DNA of 34,662 nt from Bdellovibrionota bacterium (lineage in GTDB: Bacteria; Bdellovibrionota; Bdellovibrionia; Bdellovibrionales; JAEYZS01): NCBI GenBank assembly GCA_963169805.1, contig CAUJDY010000147.1:1-34662 (forward strand), given 5' to 3'. Made by a program: the position numbers and the translations under genes. This document shows positions 1 to 8,192 of the stretch, one piece after another (position 1 is the stretch's first letter; the number at the start of each line of letters is the position of its first letter). The notes under the pieces are model-generated. The model was not told where the DNA came from, did no database searches, and saw only the letters and a list, made by a program, of their open reading frames with translations.

Positions 1-1700
1 TTAGATAATTCAAGAAGCTTAACATCCGTCGTGCAATCAAAAAAGGTCTCTAACATTGGTATGAGAGTCATGGTAATAAATGACGCAAATATCCCGGATA
101 TAAATCCTGCTATACAATTCCACATCACTTGCTGAAACAGCGGAATGCCAGATTCAATTTGATTTGAAAGCAAAGTCACGAGCAAAATAATGAGTGTATT
201 TACAGCACCTACTCTTAATCCTGCTATATAAATATCATTTCTCTTTTTACAAGAGTACACACCTCGTGCACCCGCTATACCTCCAATAAAAATAACAACG
301 AAATACATAAAAGAGTAGTCCATCATAATAGCCAGCGCAGTCATCAAAAAGGCTGTAAAGATCCAAACCACTTCTCCAGAAAAAATAAGCAAACCCACTA
401 ACATCGGACCAGATGCCACTGGTAACAAATACTTATAGGCAATACTTGGTATAATTGCCGAAAATCGATCCTGAAGAGTTTCGATTAGTAAAAACAAACT
501 CACCTTCGAAACAATTACAACAATCAAGGCAACAACACCCATGATTGCTAAATCCTTAGGTGTCACTTTTATTTTACTAAAAGAAAATCTACGAACATAA
601 GAAAAGAATACTAAAATTAAACTGACAAAAAAGACTGCAAGAGTCATGGATTCAAAATCTTTTTGCCCTTGAGAATCTCTTCTGCGGATTTCATCTAAAA
701 CTCTCTTGTGATAAGGCTGAACAACTGTTCCCTCTGTAATTACAGTTTGATTTTTTTGAACCTGAACAACTACTGGCGGGATTGTTTCTCGTGCCTTTTG
801 TTTTCGATTAGCTGTTTCTTGTCTATTTGGCGTAAGATTTGGGATAACTAACTTTTGTGCTAATTTTACGATGTTTTCTTTATCTCGATTCGTAAAATTT
901 GGAGATAGCCGCATCCCTTCCAAATTCATAGAAATTCGAGCCTCATGAAGCTGCTTAAGCCTATCGACGTCAGAGGTGAACTCATGCCCACCTCCACCAC
1001 GCTCTACAACTCGAACAACAACTTGCTTAAAATCTTTCTTTTCAAATTCATTCAGATCATGAATCACTTTTCCATTAGAAAGTCTCTCAATCAAGCGGCT
1101 TACCGTATTCTCTATAGTAACAGAGAATTTATTTATGACTAGCCATTCAAAGAGTTTAATTGGAATATCAGTTGCACCAAGAAGTTGTTCAAACTTCTCT
1201 TTATAGACAAGATATTCCTTGGCCTTTTCCTCTCTTTTGTAAGTATCTGAAGGCCAAGACGTTTTTGAAAGAATTTTTCGCATTTCGCGAAAGCTCACAT
1301 AAAGACCGTTTAAAATCGGCTCATAGGTATTGAGTTCGTAATCATAGACCGGAGGTACAAGATCCTCTGCTTTTTTCTTTCTAACAGCAGTTTCAATTTC
1401 ATCTACAAATTCGAAAGTTTCCGGAGACTTAATATCCGATGATATAACATCACCCTCTTGATAACCTGTATAAACAAAATCAAAGTTTGATGTGATTAAA
1501 AAAGAAAGCGTAAATGAAAATAATACGACAAGCAGAAGACGACGAATCTTAAATGCATCCTCAAAAAAATAAAGGAATTTACCAAAAATCGTTTTTTCAA
1601 TTCCCAAAGAATTAACCCAATCCACAAATTTATTTGATGGATCTGAATACTGAGATCTTGAGTTTTCAGATTGTTGGGGCTTGAAAAGTTTCTTTTGCAT
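1..1700 (-). CDS. 7TM receptor-type HD phosphohydrolase (PgpH/YqfF-like), 3' end outside window
   Basis: The frame is open from ATG at 1700 to the window edge, about 566 codons, so the C-terminus is missing. A cytosolic N-terminus of about 45 residues is followed by one membrane helix. A large soluble region resembling the 7TMR-HDED extracellular domain comes next, with VPPVYDYE and later ITEGTVVQPYHKRVLDEI, and then a series of strongly hydrophobic helices typical of the 7TM block. In this family a cytosolic HD phosphodiesterase domain follows the 7TM block and in PgpH cleaves c-di-AMP; that part lies off the window, so catalytic residues cannot be checked. The 260 bp upstream, before mazG, show no further gene. 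The family call is firm; the c-di-AMP substrate is inference from PgpH. Confidence 0.85.
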   Translation of the reverse strand, partial: MQKKLFKPQQSENSRSQYSDPSNKFVDWVNSLGIEKTIFGKFLYFFEDAFKIRRLLLVVLFSFTLSFLITSNFDFVYTGYQEGDVISSDIKSPETFEFVDEIETAVRKKKAEDLVPPVYDYELNTYEPILNGLYVSFREMRKILSKTSWPSDTYKREEKAKEYLVYKEKFEQLLGATDIPIKLFEWLVINKFSVTIENTVSRLIERLSNGKVIHDLNEFEKKDFKQVVVRVVERGGGGHEFTSDVDRLKQLHEARISMNLEGMRLSPNFTNRDKENIVKLAQKLVIPNLTPNRQETANRKQKARETIPPVVVQVQKNQTVITEGTVVQPYHKRVLDEIRRRDSQGQKDFESMTLAVFFVSLILVFFSYVRRFSFSKIKVTPKDLAIMGVVALIVVIVSKVSLFLLIETLQDRFSAIIPSIAYKYLLPVASGPMLVGLLIFSGEVVWIFTAFLMTALAIMMDYSFMYFVVIFIGGIAGARGVYSCKKRNDIYIAGLRVGAVNTLIILLVTLLSNQIESGIPLFQQVMWNCIAGFISGIFASFITMTLIPMLETFFDCTTDVKLLELS

Positions 1701-1960
1701 ACTCAGGTTTTAGTCCTCATAAGTGAGAGAATCAATGATGTTTTTTTCGTCTCTTTTCAATAGTTTAATTCCACTAAACGCTACTTATAACATATCGGTA
1801 GTTTATCACAGTTTTAGCTCATATTGATGCAAATCAGGGCAATAGCCTAACCGACAAAAGTTCTGTACCCTTGCATCGAACGCTGTCCCCTGATAACGTG
1901 CAAAACAGTTAAGATTCTTCAACCTTTAGACTAGGTTTTAAAACACCAAACAGGACATTT

Positions 1961-2752
1961 ATGACAAACATCCCGCCTTCAAATCTAAAAACATTCGAAG
2001 CACTTGTTGAAATCATGAAAACTTTGCGCTCAAAAAACGGCTGCCCATGGGATAAAGAACAAAGTCATGAAACCCTAACCCAGCATGCAATGGAAGAGGT
2101 TTGTGAACTCATAGATGCAATTGAAAATCGCAATGAAGAAAATCTTAAAGAAGAGCTTGGAGATGTTTTGCTACAAGTTGTATTTCACTCTGAAATTGCA
2201 AGAGGTGAGCAGCGTTTTGATATTTATGACGTGCTAGAAAAACTCAATAGCAAACTTGTTTCTAGACATCCCCATGTCTTTTCAGAAAACAAAGCAGCAA
2301 ATGCAGCAGATGCACTCAAAAGCTGGAATCAAGCAAAGGACAAAGAAAAAGGAACACAAAAAATTTTAGATATTCCAAAACATTTGCCTGCTCTTCAGTA
2401 TGCCCAGAAGCTTGGAGATAAGACCAAAAAGTTTCACTTTGACTGGGCGTCTGCGCAGGATGTTTTTAAGCATGTGGAGGAAGAAGTACAAGAGTTCAAA
2501 GAAGCTATGACAACTAGCCAAGATCATCTTGAGGAGGAGTTTGGCGATTTACTCTTTACTCTCGTTCAAACAGCCCGCCATCTCAAAATTGATGCAGAGA
2601 AAGCTTTACGCCGTACAAATCTAAAAGTCGTTTCTCGTTGGTCTCGCATGAGAGATTTTGCTGTCAAAAATAATCTGAACTTTGAATCTCTCTCAACGGA
2701 TCAACTCAACGATCTCTGGAAAGAGGTTAAAAAAGACGAAAAAAAAATCTAG
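1961..2752 (+). CDS. mazG: nucleoside triphosphate pyrophosphohydrolase MazG
   Basis: The 263-residue protein matches full-length MazG, which hydrolyses (d)NTPs to the monophosphates plus PPi and limits aberrant nucleotides or (p)ppGpp precursors. Two tandem MazG modules are visible. The N-terminal one has CPWDKEQSHETL, the acidic EEVCELIDAI and EELGDVLLQVVFH. The C-terminal one has EEEVQEFKEA and EEEFGDLLFTL, the Mg-binding EExxE plus ExxD arrangement. The ATG is preceded by AGGA in a suitable position. The gene stands alone between a divergent 7TM-HD gene and convergent murJ, with which it shares a terminator starting two bases after its stop. Confidence 0.95.
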   Translation: MTNIPPSNLKTFEALVEIMKTLRSKNGCPWDKEQSHETLTQHAMEEVCELIDAIENRNEENLKEELGDVLLQVVFHSEIARGEQRFDIYDVLEKLNSKLVSRHPHVFSENKAANAADALKSWNQAKDKEKGTQKILDIPKHLPALQYAQKLGDKTKKFHFDWASAQDVFKHVEEEVQEFKEAMTTSQDHLEEEFGDLLFTLVQTARHLKIDAEKALRRTNLKVVSRWSRMRDFAVKNNLNFESLSTDQLNDLWKEVKKDEKKI

Positions 2753-2754
2753 TA

Positions 2755-2829
2755 AAAAGGCGTCTGCTCACTTTTTGATGACCACCGCGTCTAATGCGGT
2801 GGTCATCAAAAAGTGAGCAGACGCCTTTT
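2755..2829. terminator. bidirectional terminator, 34-bp perfect stem with 7-nt loop
   Basis: Arms 2755-2788 and 2796-2829 are perfectly complementary around the loop GTCTAAT. Both ends carry an A run on one side and a T run on the other (AAAAGG...CCTTTT), so a U-tailed hairpin forms on either strand. It sits between convergent mazG and murJ, and its right arm overlaps the first two bases of the murJ stop codon as read on the plus strand. A stem this long and without a mismatch is exceptional for an intrinsic terminator. Confidence 0.85.
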
Positions 2830-4414
2830 AGGAAATTCGTCGTCGAATGTTTTTGAAAATGAGATCAAATTCTTCACAACGAAGAAGTTTGGTAATAGCA
2901 AAGTATACAACTGCTGAGCCTACAATAGTGAAAGAAAGCCCAACTACTTTGACAATTAAACTTGCACCAAAATAGTCTACAAATGGTGTGTAAAGACGTG
3001 TGACATACGACATTATAAATGCTGCAAGAGTAAATTTTAATAAACTCACAAAAAATCGCACAACAAAAACACTCCCAATCAAAAACTTAAAACCTACAAG
3101 CAACAAAACCAAATTCAAAACAGAAGATACAACTGTAGAAATCACAAGTCCCGTAACACCATATTGCTGAATAAGTTCTTGCGCTAAAAAGAAATGAGCG
3201 ACAAGACAAACCCCAGAAACAACAGCAGGAAAAAGAGTATTTTTAATTGCATAAAAGCTCGGCAAACACACCCTCACCCCACTGTAGCTTAAAATTGCGA
3301 ATGCATAGACACCTAGAACTTGAGATGTGTAAAAGAGATCGTTATCACTAAACTTCCCACGGTTGAATAATACATCCACAATTGGTGTGGACAAAAAATA
3401 AACCCCAAATGCGCACGGAACAGATACATAAAAGATAGTTCTTAAATACTGATTGGAGGTTAGCCCCATTTGTTCTTTTTCTCCTTGAGCCCATAACTGA
3501 GACAGTGTGGGCAAAAGAGCTGATCCTAAACTGACAGCAAATAAGGCTAAAGGTAACTCTAAAATTCGATCTGCTAGATAAATCCAAGAGTTCGCACCTT
3601 CCTGTAAAGATGCCGCAAATCGTGTGTTAATCAAAATCGTAAGTTGTAAAATTCCAAGGCTCAATAGACCTGGTAATGTTTTTTGAAAAACTGCCAAGAC
3701 ATTTTTGTTCCAAAATGAAAATGTAAATTTAGGAAAATATCCATGGCGAATCAGAGATGGAATCAAAATTGCCATCTCAAAAAAACCACCAACGACAACT
3801 CCCCACGCTAGCGTCAAGTTAGAAACTGATGGTAACATTGCAGGTACAAACGTAGAACCAATCATTGCAACATTAAAAAGTACAGGCGCAAACGCTGCGA
3901 GTTTAAATTTTTTGAGAGCATTTAAAATCGCCATAAAATAGGCATACATACAAATAAAAATCACAAATACAAACATGATACGAGTCATTTGCACAGTCAG
4001 ATCAAACTTGCCCTCAACTGCCATGTACGCTTCTTCTCCAGCCATCAAACGCACAATATCTTCTGTATAAATCAAACCTAAAACAGTTATGGCAGATAAA
4101 ATAAGGAATAAGAGAGAAAAAACCCCACAAACCAACTCATAGTCGTCTCGTTTTTCCTTGTTCTTAGAGTGGGTCATTAGATCTATAAAAACTGGGATAA
4201 AACTTGCTGAAAGGGCCCCTTCACCAAAAAGCCGCCGAAATACGTTAGGAATTCTAAAAGCGACAAGCCAGGCATCTGTAACCGTCCTTGAGAAGAATGC
4301 ATAGAGAGCCATATCACGTAAAAGCCCCAGAATTCGGCTACTTAGAGTGCCTAAAGCCATTGATCCGGCCGCACGAATCAGATGTTGATTTTTTTCAAGT
4401 TGAGGGCTCTTCAT
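2828..4414 (-). CDS. murJ: lipid II flippase MurJ (MviN)
   Basis: MurJ moves the peptidoglycan precursor lipid II across the inner membrane. The protein is 528 residues, usual for the family, with about 14 hydrophobic helices. Family signatures include the N-terminal TLSSRILGLLRDM, then DAWLVAFRIPNVFRRLFGEG with its conserved arginines, and SASFIPVF. The start is placed at ATG 4414 because AAGGAG lies five bases upstream; an in-frame ATG at 4429 would give five more residues but the Shine-Dalgarno would then fall inside the gene. It is convergent with mazG and divergent from rpsT; a murJ-rpsT neighbourhood also occurs in other proteobacteria. Confidence 0.95.
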   Translation of the reverse strand: MKSPQLEKNQHLIRAAGSMALGTLSSRILGLLRDMALYAFFSRTVTDAWLVAFRIPNVFRRLFGEGALSASFIPVFIDLMTHSKNKEKRDDYELVCGVFSLLFLILSAITVLGLIYTEDIVRLMAGEEAYMAVEGKFDLTVQMTRIMFVFVIFICMYAYFMAILNALKKFKLAAFAPVLFNVAMIGSTFVPAMLPSVSNLTLAWGVVVGGFFEMAILIPSLIRHGYFPKFTFSFWNKNVLAVFQKTLPGLLSLGILQLTILINTRFAASLQEGANSWIYLADRILELPLALFAVSLGSALLPTLSQLWAQGEKEQMGLTSNQYLRTIFYVSVPCAFGVYFLSTPIVDVLFNRGKFSDNDLFYTSQVLGVYAFAILSYSGVRVCLPSFYAIKNTLFPAVVSGVCLVAHFFLAQELIQQYGVTGLVISTVVSSVLNLVLLLVGFKFLIGSVFVVRFFVSLLKFTLAAFIMSYVTRLYTPFVDYFGASLIVKVVGLSFTIVGSAVVYFAITKLLRCEEFDLIFKNIRRRIS

Positions 4415-4556
4415 GCGAACTCCTTGCATGGTGCAATATCCTATGGTACGTAAAATCCTTTAATAAAGTCCAATAATTATTGATATTTGGCTAAATTAGC
4501 GAAGAAACTAAGCGACAAACTTAGAAATAAAAAAATAAGAACCAAGGGAGAGTAAA

Positions 4557-4820
4557 TTGGCTACACACAAATCATCTGAAAAAAGAGCTCGTCAGGATTT
4601 AAAAAGATCAGCAAGAAACAAAGCTCATTTGAACACAGTAAAAACATGGGAAAAGAAAGTTCGCACAGCAGTTGCTTCTAAAGATGCAAAAGCAGCTCAA
4701 GCTATTCTAAAAGACTTTACATCTGTAGTTGGTAAAGCCGCTCAAAAGGGTGCTATATCAGTTAAGTCTGCTGCTAGAAAAGTATCTCGCATTTCTCAGC
4801 AAATTTCTGGATTAAAGTAA
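4557..4820 (+). CDS. rpsT: 30S ribosomal protein S20, TTG start
   Basis: The 87-residue, lysine/arginine/alanine-rich protein has the S20 pattern: start ATHKSSEKRARQ, central RNKAHLNTVKTWEKKVR, and C-terminal KGAISVKSAARKVSRI. It binds 16S rRNA in the small subunit. The start codon is TTG, preceded by AGGGAGAG at good spacing; no ATG lies at the N-terminus. S20 in E. coli also starts with UUG, which is part of its autogenous translational control, so the rare codon here may be conserved for the same reason (inference). A short hairpin, CTAAG/CTTAG, lies in the leader near 4510-4530. A clear terminator follows. Confidence 0.96.
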   Translation: MATHKSSEKRARQDLKRSARNKAHLNTVKTWEKKVRTAVASKDAKAAQAILKDFTSVVGKAAQKGAISVKSAARKVSRISQQISGLK

Positions 4821-4849
4821 TTTTTAAATTAAAATTTAGATTTCAATTC

Positions 4850-4878
4850 AAAGGCGCATGATGCGCCTTTATTTTTTT
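4850..4878 (+). terminator. rho-independent terminator of rpsT
   Basis: Stem AAAGGCGCA (4850-4858) pairs perfectly with TGCGCCTTT (4862-4870) around a 3-nt loop, followed by A and seven T. It lies 30 bp after the rpsT stop and before the end of the convergent PilZ gene. The tail on the opposite strand is poor, so it acts mainly for rpsT. Confidence 0.9.
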
Positions 4879-4893
4879 GGGCTACCTTTAGTA

Positions 4894-5256
4894 TTAAGAT
4901 TGCTCAATATCGTTTAAGCTTAATTCTTTTCTTTGTGAAATATAATCTCTTAATGCTCTACGATCTTCGAAACTCACAGTTGTAAACTCAATACCCACAC
5001 GAGATAGATTATCTTTGACGTTCTGGTAGCGTACAAGGGCTCGTGTTATAACACAGTACCCGCCCGGAATAAAAAAACTTACAACCATTTGATCACCAAC
5101 ACTGACCGCGATTCCTGTTGTAAACATCATTCCTTTTTCACCCAATTCAACAGTATTTTCCGTAAAATACTGACCTTGAATAAGTGCCCCTACGCGAGTA
5201 AAAAACTGGCGTCTAGGATAGCGTCTTTTAAATGTTGTAGTTTGCGTCTGGCTCAC
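4894..5256 (-). CDS. PilZ-domain protein (putative c-di-GMP receptor)
   Basis: This 120-residue stand-alone PilZ domain has the arginine-rich N-terminal motif RRYPRRQFFTR, which in PilZ proteins clamps c-di-GMP. The second motif, usually (D/N)xSxxG, reads ELGEKG: the serine is replaced and the first residue is Glu, so ligand binding is uncertain. The remaining beta-barrel pattern (VSVGDQMVVSFFIP, RALVRYQ, RVGIEF) fits. The start is GTG at 5256; a TAG lies in frame just upstream and no other start codon is available. No convincing Shine-Dalgarno is present, and the start codon lies in one arm of the interleaved inverted repeats at 5255-5307. The gene follows holA by 74 bp on the same strand. 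Confidence 0.85.
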   Translation of the reverse strand: MSQTQTTTFKRRYPRRQFFTRVGALIQGQYFTENTVELGEKGMMFTTGIAVSVGDQMVVSFFIPGGYCVITRALVRYQNVKDNLSRVGIEFTTVSFEDRRALRDYISQRKELSLNDIEQS

Positions 5257-5307
5257 AGACTTTATATCGGACTTCTTGAGCTAAGTCTGTAGAAGCAACT
5301 CAAGAAG
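5255..5307 (-). promoter_or_regulatory. H-type pseudoknot-like leader covering the PilZ start codon
   Basis: Two perfect inverted repeats interleave. CTTCTTGAG (5272-5280) pairs with CTCAAGAAG (5299-5307), 9 bp. ACAGACTT (5255-5262) pairs with AAGTCTGT (5283-5290), 8 bp. The order a-b-a'-b' lets both form together as an H-type pseudoknot with connectors of about 8, 2 and 9 nt. The last arm in the transcript includes two bases of the GTG start. This is seen directly in the sequence; a role in translation control is inference. Confidence 0.5.
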
Positions 5308-5330
5308 CTAGACAAAAGTTTTAGGTATAC

Positions 5331-6329
5331 CTAAGAGAGCACATTCATCAATAAGTGATTTAGATAAATTTCACCTGAAATTGGAGAACTCTTAAGGTGA
5401 CGATCTGTTTTGAGAAGTTCTTTATATGTTTCTAGAAGCTTTGCACGAGAAAACATTTTTGCTTGATCTACATAAGATTGAGTAAAAAAAGGAGGTACAC
5501 CAATATACGCGCTTACGCTTTGCGAGCTCATACGCTTAATGAGCGCCTCTTGCGTGAGAAGTAGGATGCGAATATGTCTTGTAACCATAGCAAGAATACC
5601 CACCTCACTTTCCCCCTGATCTAGCAAGTACTTTTGAATCTTGAGGGATTTTTCTAAATTCTTCTCCCCAATAGCTTTTGTAAGTTCAAAAATTGAATCT
5701 AACTTTGTTTTAGATACAATTTTTTCTATATCATCAGCCTGAATTTCTGTACGCTCACCTGTATAAGCTGCTAGTTTCTGAATTTCATTTGAAAGGTCTA
5801 ATAAATGAGTACCTACTGTTTCCTTTAGAATGTGCGCATCTTTTAAAGAAATCTTTTTATCATATTTTTGAGCAATATTTTGAATCCATGTTGGAATAGT
5901 TTTTTCATGCGGCGGAGAAAAATCTATGACTGTAGCTTTTTTTAGAAGATCTTTTGATATTTTCTTTCTTTGATCCATACTTTCAAACAAGACAACTAAA
6001 CATGCTGTATCTATTGGCACTGACATCATATTCGAGAGCTCTTCTAAGCCATTTGTATTCAATTCATGTGCCCGCTTTACGATAATCAAGCGCCGCGCAC
6101 TCATCATAGGTAAGGTTTCTAGTGCTTGGGCTACTGTTTCCATTTCAATTGAGTTTGCATCGTATATATCGAGATTAAAGTCTTCTCCTCCATCTTTAAA
6201 GACTTCAGATTTAAGCACTTTAAGTGCCTCTTCAACAAGATAGACTTCTTCTCCTAAAAAAATATAAAAGGGTTCAATCTTCCCGCTCTTTGTGATTTTC
6301 ACAAACTGTTCAAATTGCCAGCTCGCCAT
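5331..6329 (-). CDS. holA: DNA polymerase III subunit delta
   Basis: HolA is the clamp-loader wrench subunit that opens the beta clamp for loading on DNA. At 332 residues it has the usual length. The N-terminus (PFYIFLGEEVYLVEEAL) matches the family, followed by the AAA+-like region (SARRLIIVKRAHELN, ACLVVLFES) without a functional Walker A, and the C-terminal helical collar (SIFELTKAIGEKN, LLTQEALIKRMS). The ATG overlaps the lptE stop by one base (TAATG), so the two are translationally coupled. The lptE-holA order is the one widely seen in proteobacteria, which supports both calls. Confidence 0.93.
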   Translation of the reverse strand: MASWQFEQFVKITKSGKIEPFYIFLGEEVYLVEEALKVLKSEVFKDGGEDFNLDIYDANSIEMETVAQALETLPMMSARRLIIVKRAHELNTNGLEELSNMMSVPIDTACLVVLFESMDQRKKISKDLLKKATVIDFSPPHEKTIPTWIQNIAQKYDKKISLKDAHILKETVGTHLLDLSNEIQKLAAYTGERTEIQADDIEKIVSKTKLDSIFELTKAIGEKNLEKSLKIQKYLLDQGESEVGILAMVTRHIRILLLTQEALIKRMSSQSVSAYIGVPPFFTQSYVDQAKMFSRAKLLETYKELLKTDRHLKSSPISGEIYLNHLLMNVLS

Positions 6330-6922
6330 TAAAAGTTCTCCGAGAGCTGTTCAAATGCCTGAGCCATTGTATCCTCAGCAATCAACTGTATATACTGGAG
6401 ACGAGCACTTTGATTGTAAATAGGGTTTGCGGTGTTGATTGTCTGTTTTGTAATTGCAGGAGCTGAATAACGTCTTTCCCCAGTAAAACTACCGGTCCAT
6501 AATTCAGCTAAGTCAGAACTTCTTTTTAGCGTAATCTTTGTTGTTACATAAATACGATATTCTTTTGATAGGACAACACCTTGCGGAAGATCTTCAAACC
6601 CTGAGTCGGACCGTGTGACCTCTGAGCCCGCGACATGCTTTACAGATGTAATTTCCCCATAGACGATGGCTTGAGACTCTTCTTTTGATACAACCTTTGC
6701 AAGGCTAGAACGCTCCATCTCTTTTCTAAAGGCTTGTGTAAAAATATTCTCGATCGAAACTTCCTGGGATTTATTTTTAAAAACGGGCACAGCAACAAGC
6801 TCGTAGCCACCTGGGATTTGTCTTTCCGGAGATCCCAACCTGTAAGCACAACTTGATATGGTCAGTGCGCTTACAATCGCAATAACCAGATTTAAACTCA
6901 TGATTTTCAATAAAAGGCTCAT
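6329..6922 (-). CDS. lptE: LPS assembly lipoprotein LptE
   Basis: LptE is the outer-membrane lipoprotein that plugs LptD and helps place lipopolysaccharide in the outer leaflet. The 197-residue product begins with a hydrophobic signal segment ending in the lipobox ISSC, so Cys25 is the expected lipidated residue, followed by AYRLGSPERQIPGGYELVAVPVFKN, typical of the LptE/RlpB fold. The centre (EVSIENIFTQAFRKEME) and the induced-secretion-like strand pattern also fit. Start ATG 6922 has no strong Shine-Dalgarno; ATG 6901 is an alternative that would still leave a signal. It is overlapped by holA at its 3' end. LptE sequences diverge strongly, so context carries part of the call. Confidence 0.85.
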   Translation of the reverse strand: MSLLLKIMSLNLVIAIVSALTISSCAYRLGSPERQIPGGYELVAVPVFKNKSQEVSIENIFTQAFRKEMERSSLAKVVSKEESQAIVYGEITSVKHVAGSEVTRSDSGFEDLPQGVVLSKEYRIYVTTKITLKRSSDLAELWTGSFTGERRYSAPAITKQTINTANPIYNQSARLQYIQLIAEDTMAQAFEQLSENF

Positions 6923-7004
6923 TACTTTTAACTACATTTGCCCCACAAAATTGTCACGATCATAGAGTTTGACGCGCAAACTCATCCCCTGCTAAAAGAA
7001 TGTT

Positions 7005-8192
7005 ATGTTTAAGAATCTATTTAAAATATCCCATAAAACAAACACAGTTCCTCTCTTGATGACTCCGGGGCCAGTTTTGGTTCCAGATGATATTATGGAA
7101 GTGTTTGGACGCCCAATTATTCATCACAGAACTGAGGGCTTTGAAATTGACTTGAAGTATGTCCTCGAAAAGTTGCCACAGGTTTTTAAAACAAAACAGC
7201 AAGCTTTTTTACACACATCCACGGGCTCAGGCGCAATGGAATCTGCCATTGTAAACACTCTTAGTCCAGATGATACAATTTTGACTATTGTGAATGGAAA
7301 ATTTGGTGAGCGCTGGACCGAAATGTCTAAGGCATTTGGACTCAAAGTGATCGAGTATAATGTAGAATGGGGCAAATCTTTTGAAATACAAAAAGTAAAA
7401 GATTATTTCTCTAAGCACCCAGAAATTAAAGCCGTAGCCTGCCAGGCCTGCGAAACAAGTACAGGCGCTTTAAATCCCATACACGAACTTTGCACTTTTG
7501 TATCACAGACACAGGCAATCACTATTGTGGATGCTATTACAGCACTCGGCGCAACACGTTTGGATATGGATGCATGGAACATTGATGTTGTTCTTGGAGG
7601 CTCCCAAAAAGCCTTTATGCTACCAACAGGACTTTCCATGATTTCTTTTTCAGAAAAAGCCTGGAGATTTATTGAAACATCAAAACTACCTAAGTATTAC
7701 TGGGATATTCGAAAAGAAAAAAAAACAAATCAAAAAAATCAAACTTATTTCTCATCTCCAGTTTCAATCATCAGAGCCCTTAAGACGTCATTGGATATTA
7801 TTTTAGAAGTTGGTGTAGATGCATTTGTTGAGCGCCACGAGCTGATAGCACATGCGGTAAGAGAGTATGGTAAAGATTTGGGATTAGAGGTTTTTGCACA
7901 AACCCCCTCCCCTACAATTACTGCCTTCAAACTTCCACCGAACATTAATGGAGAAAAAGTTCAATTCATAATGGAGCATACTCACGGAATTACGATTGGC
8001 GGAGGTCAAGAGCACCTCAAGGGTAAAATCATTCGCATTGGGCACATGGGAGCAATCGAAAGAGATCATATTATGCTCACATTTGAAAAACTCCAAAATA
8101 CGCTTGCAGAACTAGGACATCAAAAGCAGAACGTGAATCATAACTGGAATCTCATAGAAAAATTAAAACCTCTTCCGAAAGTGAAGAAATGA
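7005..8192 (+). CDS. class V PLP aminotransferase (SerC-substitute / SgaA-like)
   Basis: This 395-residue fold-type I aminotransferase is of the serine-glyoxylate / alanine-glyoxylate / small-subunit-hydrogenase type. Visible marks are LLMTPGPVLVP at the N-terminus, HTSTGSGAMES for phosphate binding, IVDAITALGA with the cofactor aspartate, and GGSQKAFMLP, where Lys202 should form the PLP Schiff base. It overlaps the next gene, a phosphoglycerate dehydrogenase, by ATGA. That pairing suggests it converts 3-phosphohydroxypyruvate to phosphoserine, replacing classical SerC, as proposed for similar pairs in other bacteria. The substrate is inference; alanine or serine-glyoxylate transamination is possible. 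It is divergent from lptE by about 80 bp. Confidence 0.85.
   Translation: MFKNLFKISHKTNTVPLLMTPGPVLVPDDIMEVFGRPIIHHRTEGFEIDLKYVLEKLPQVFKTKQQAFLHTSTGSGAMESAIVNTLSPDDTILTIVNGKFGERWTEMSKAFGLKVIEYNVEWGKSFEIQKVKDYFSKHPEIKAVACQACETSTGALNPIHELCTFVSQTQAITIVDAITALGATRLDMDAWNIDVVLGGSQKAFMLPTGLSMISFSEKAWRFIETSKLPKYYWDIRKEKKTNQKNQTYFSSPVSIIRALKTSLDIILEVGVDAFVERHELIAHAVREYGKDLGLEVFAQTPSPTITAFKLPPNINGEKVQFIMEHTHGITIGGGQEHLKGKIIRIGHMGAIERDHIMLTFEKLQNTLAELGHQKQNVNHNWNLIEKLKPLPKVKK

Noticed and set aside
1701-1960. Search for an RNA gene or small ORF between the 7TM-HD gene and mazG
   Set aside because: Only a weak TTGCAT-17-TAACGT promoter-like pair and the mazG ribosome site could be seen; not enough for a feature.
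3348-3941. Small frames inside murJ on both strands
   Set aside because: They lie in other frames of a full-length murJ and show no homology.
5089-5292. 67-codon plus-strand frame opposite the PilZ gene
   Set aside because: It is antisense to a clear PilZ domain and has no recognisable features.
7017-8096. Several minus-strand open frames of 60-83 codons within the aminotransferase gene
   Set aside because: They are shadows of a well-supported plus-strand gene with intact catalytic motifs.
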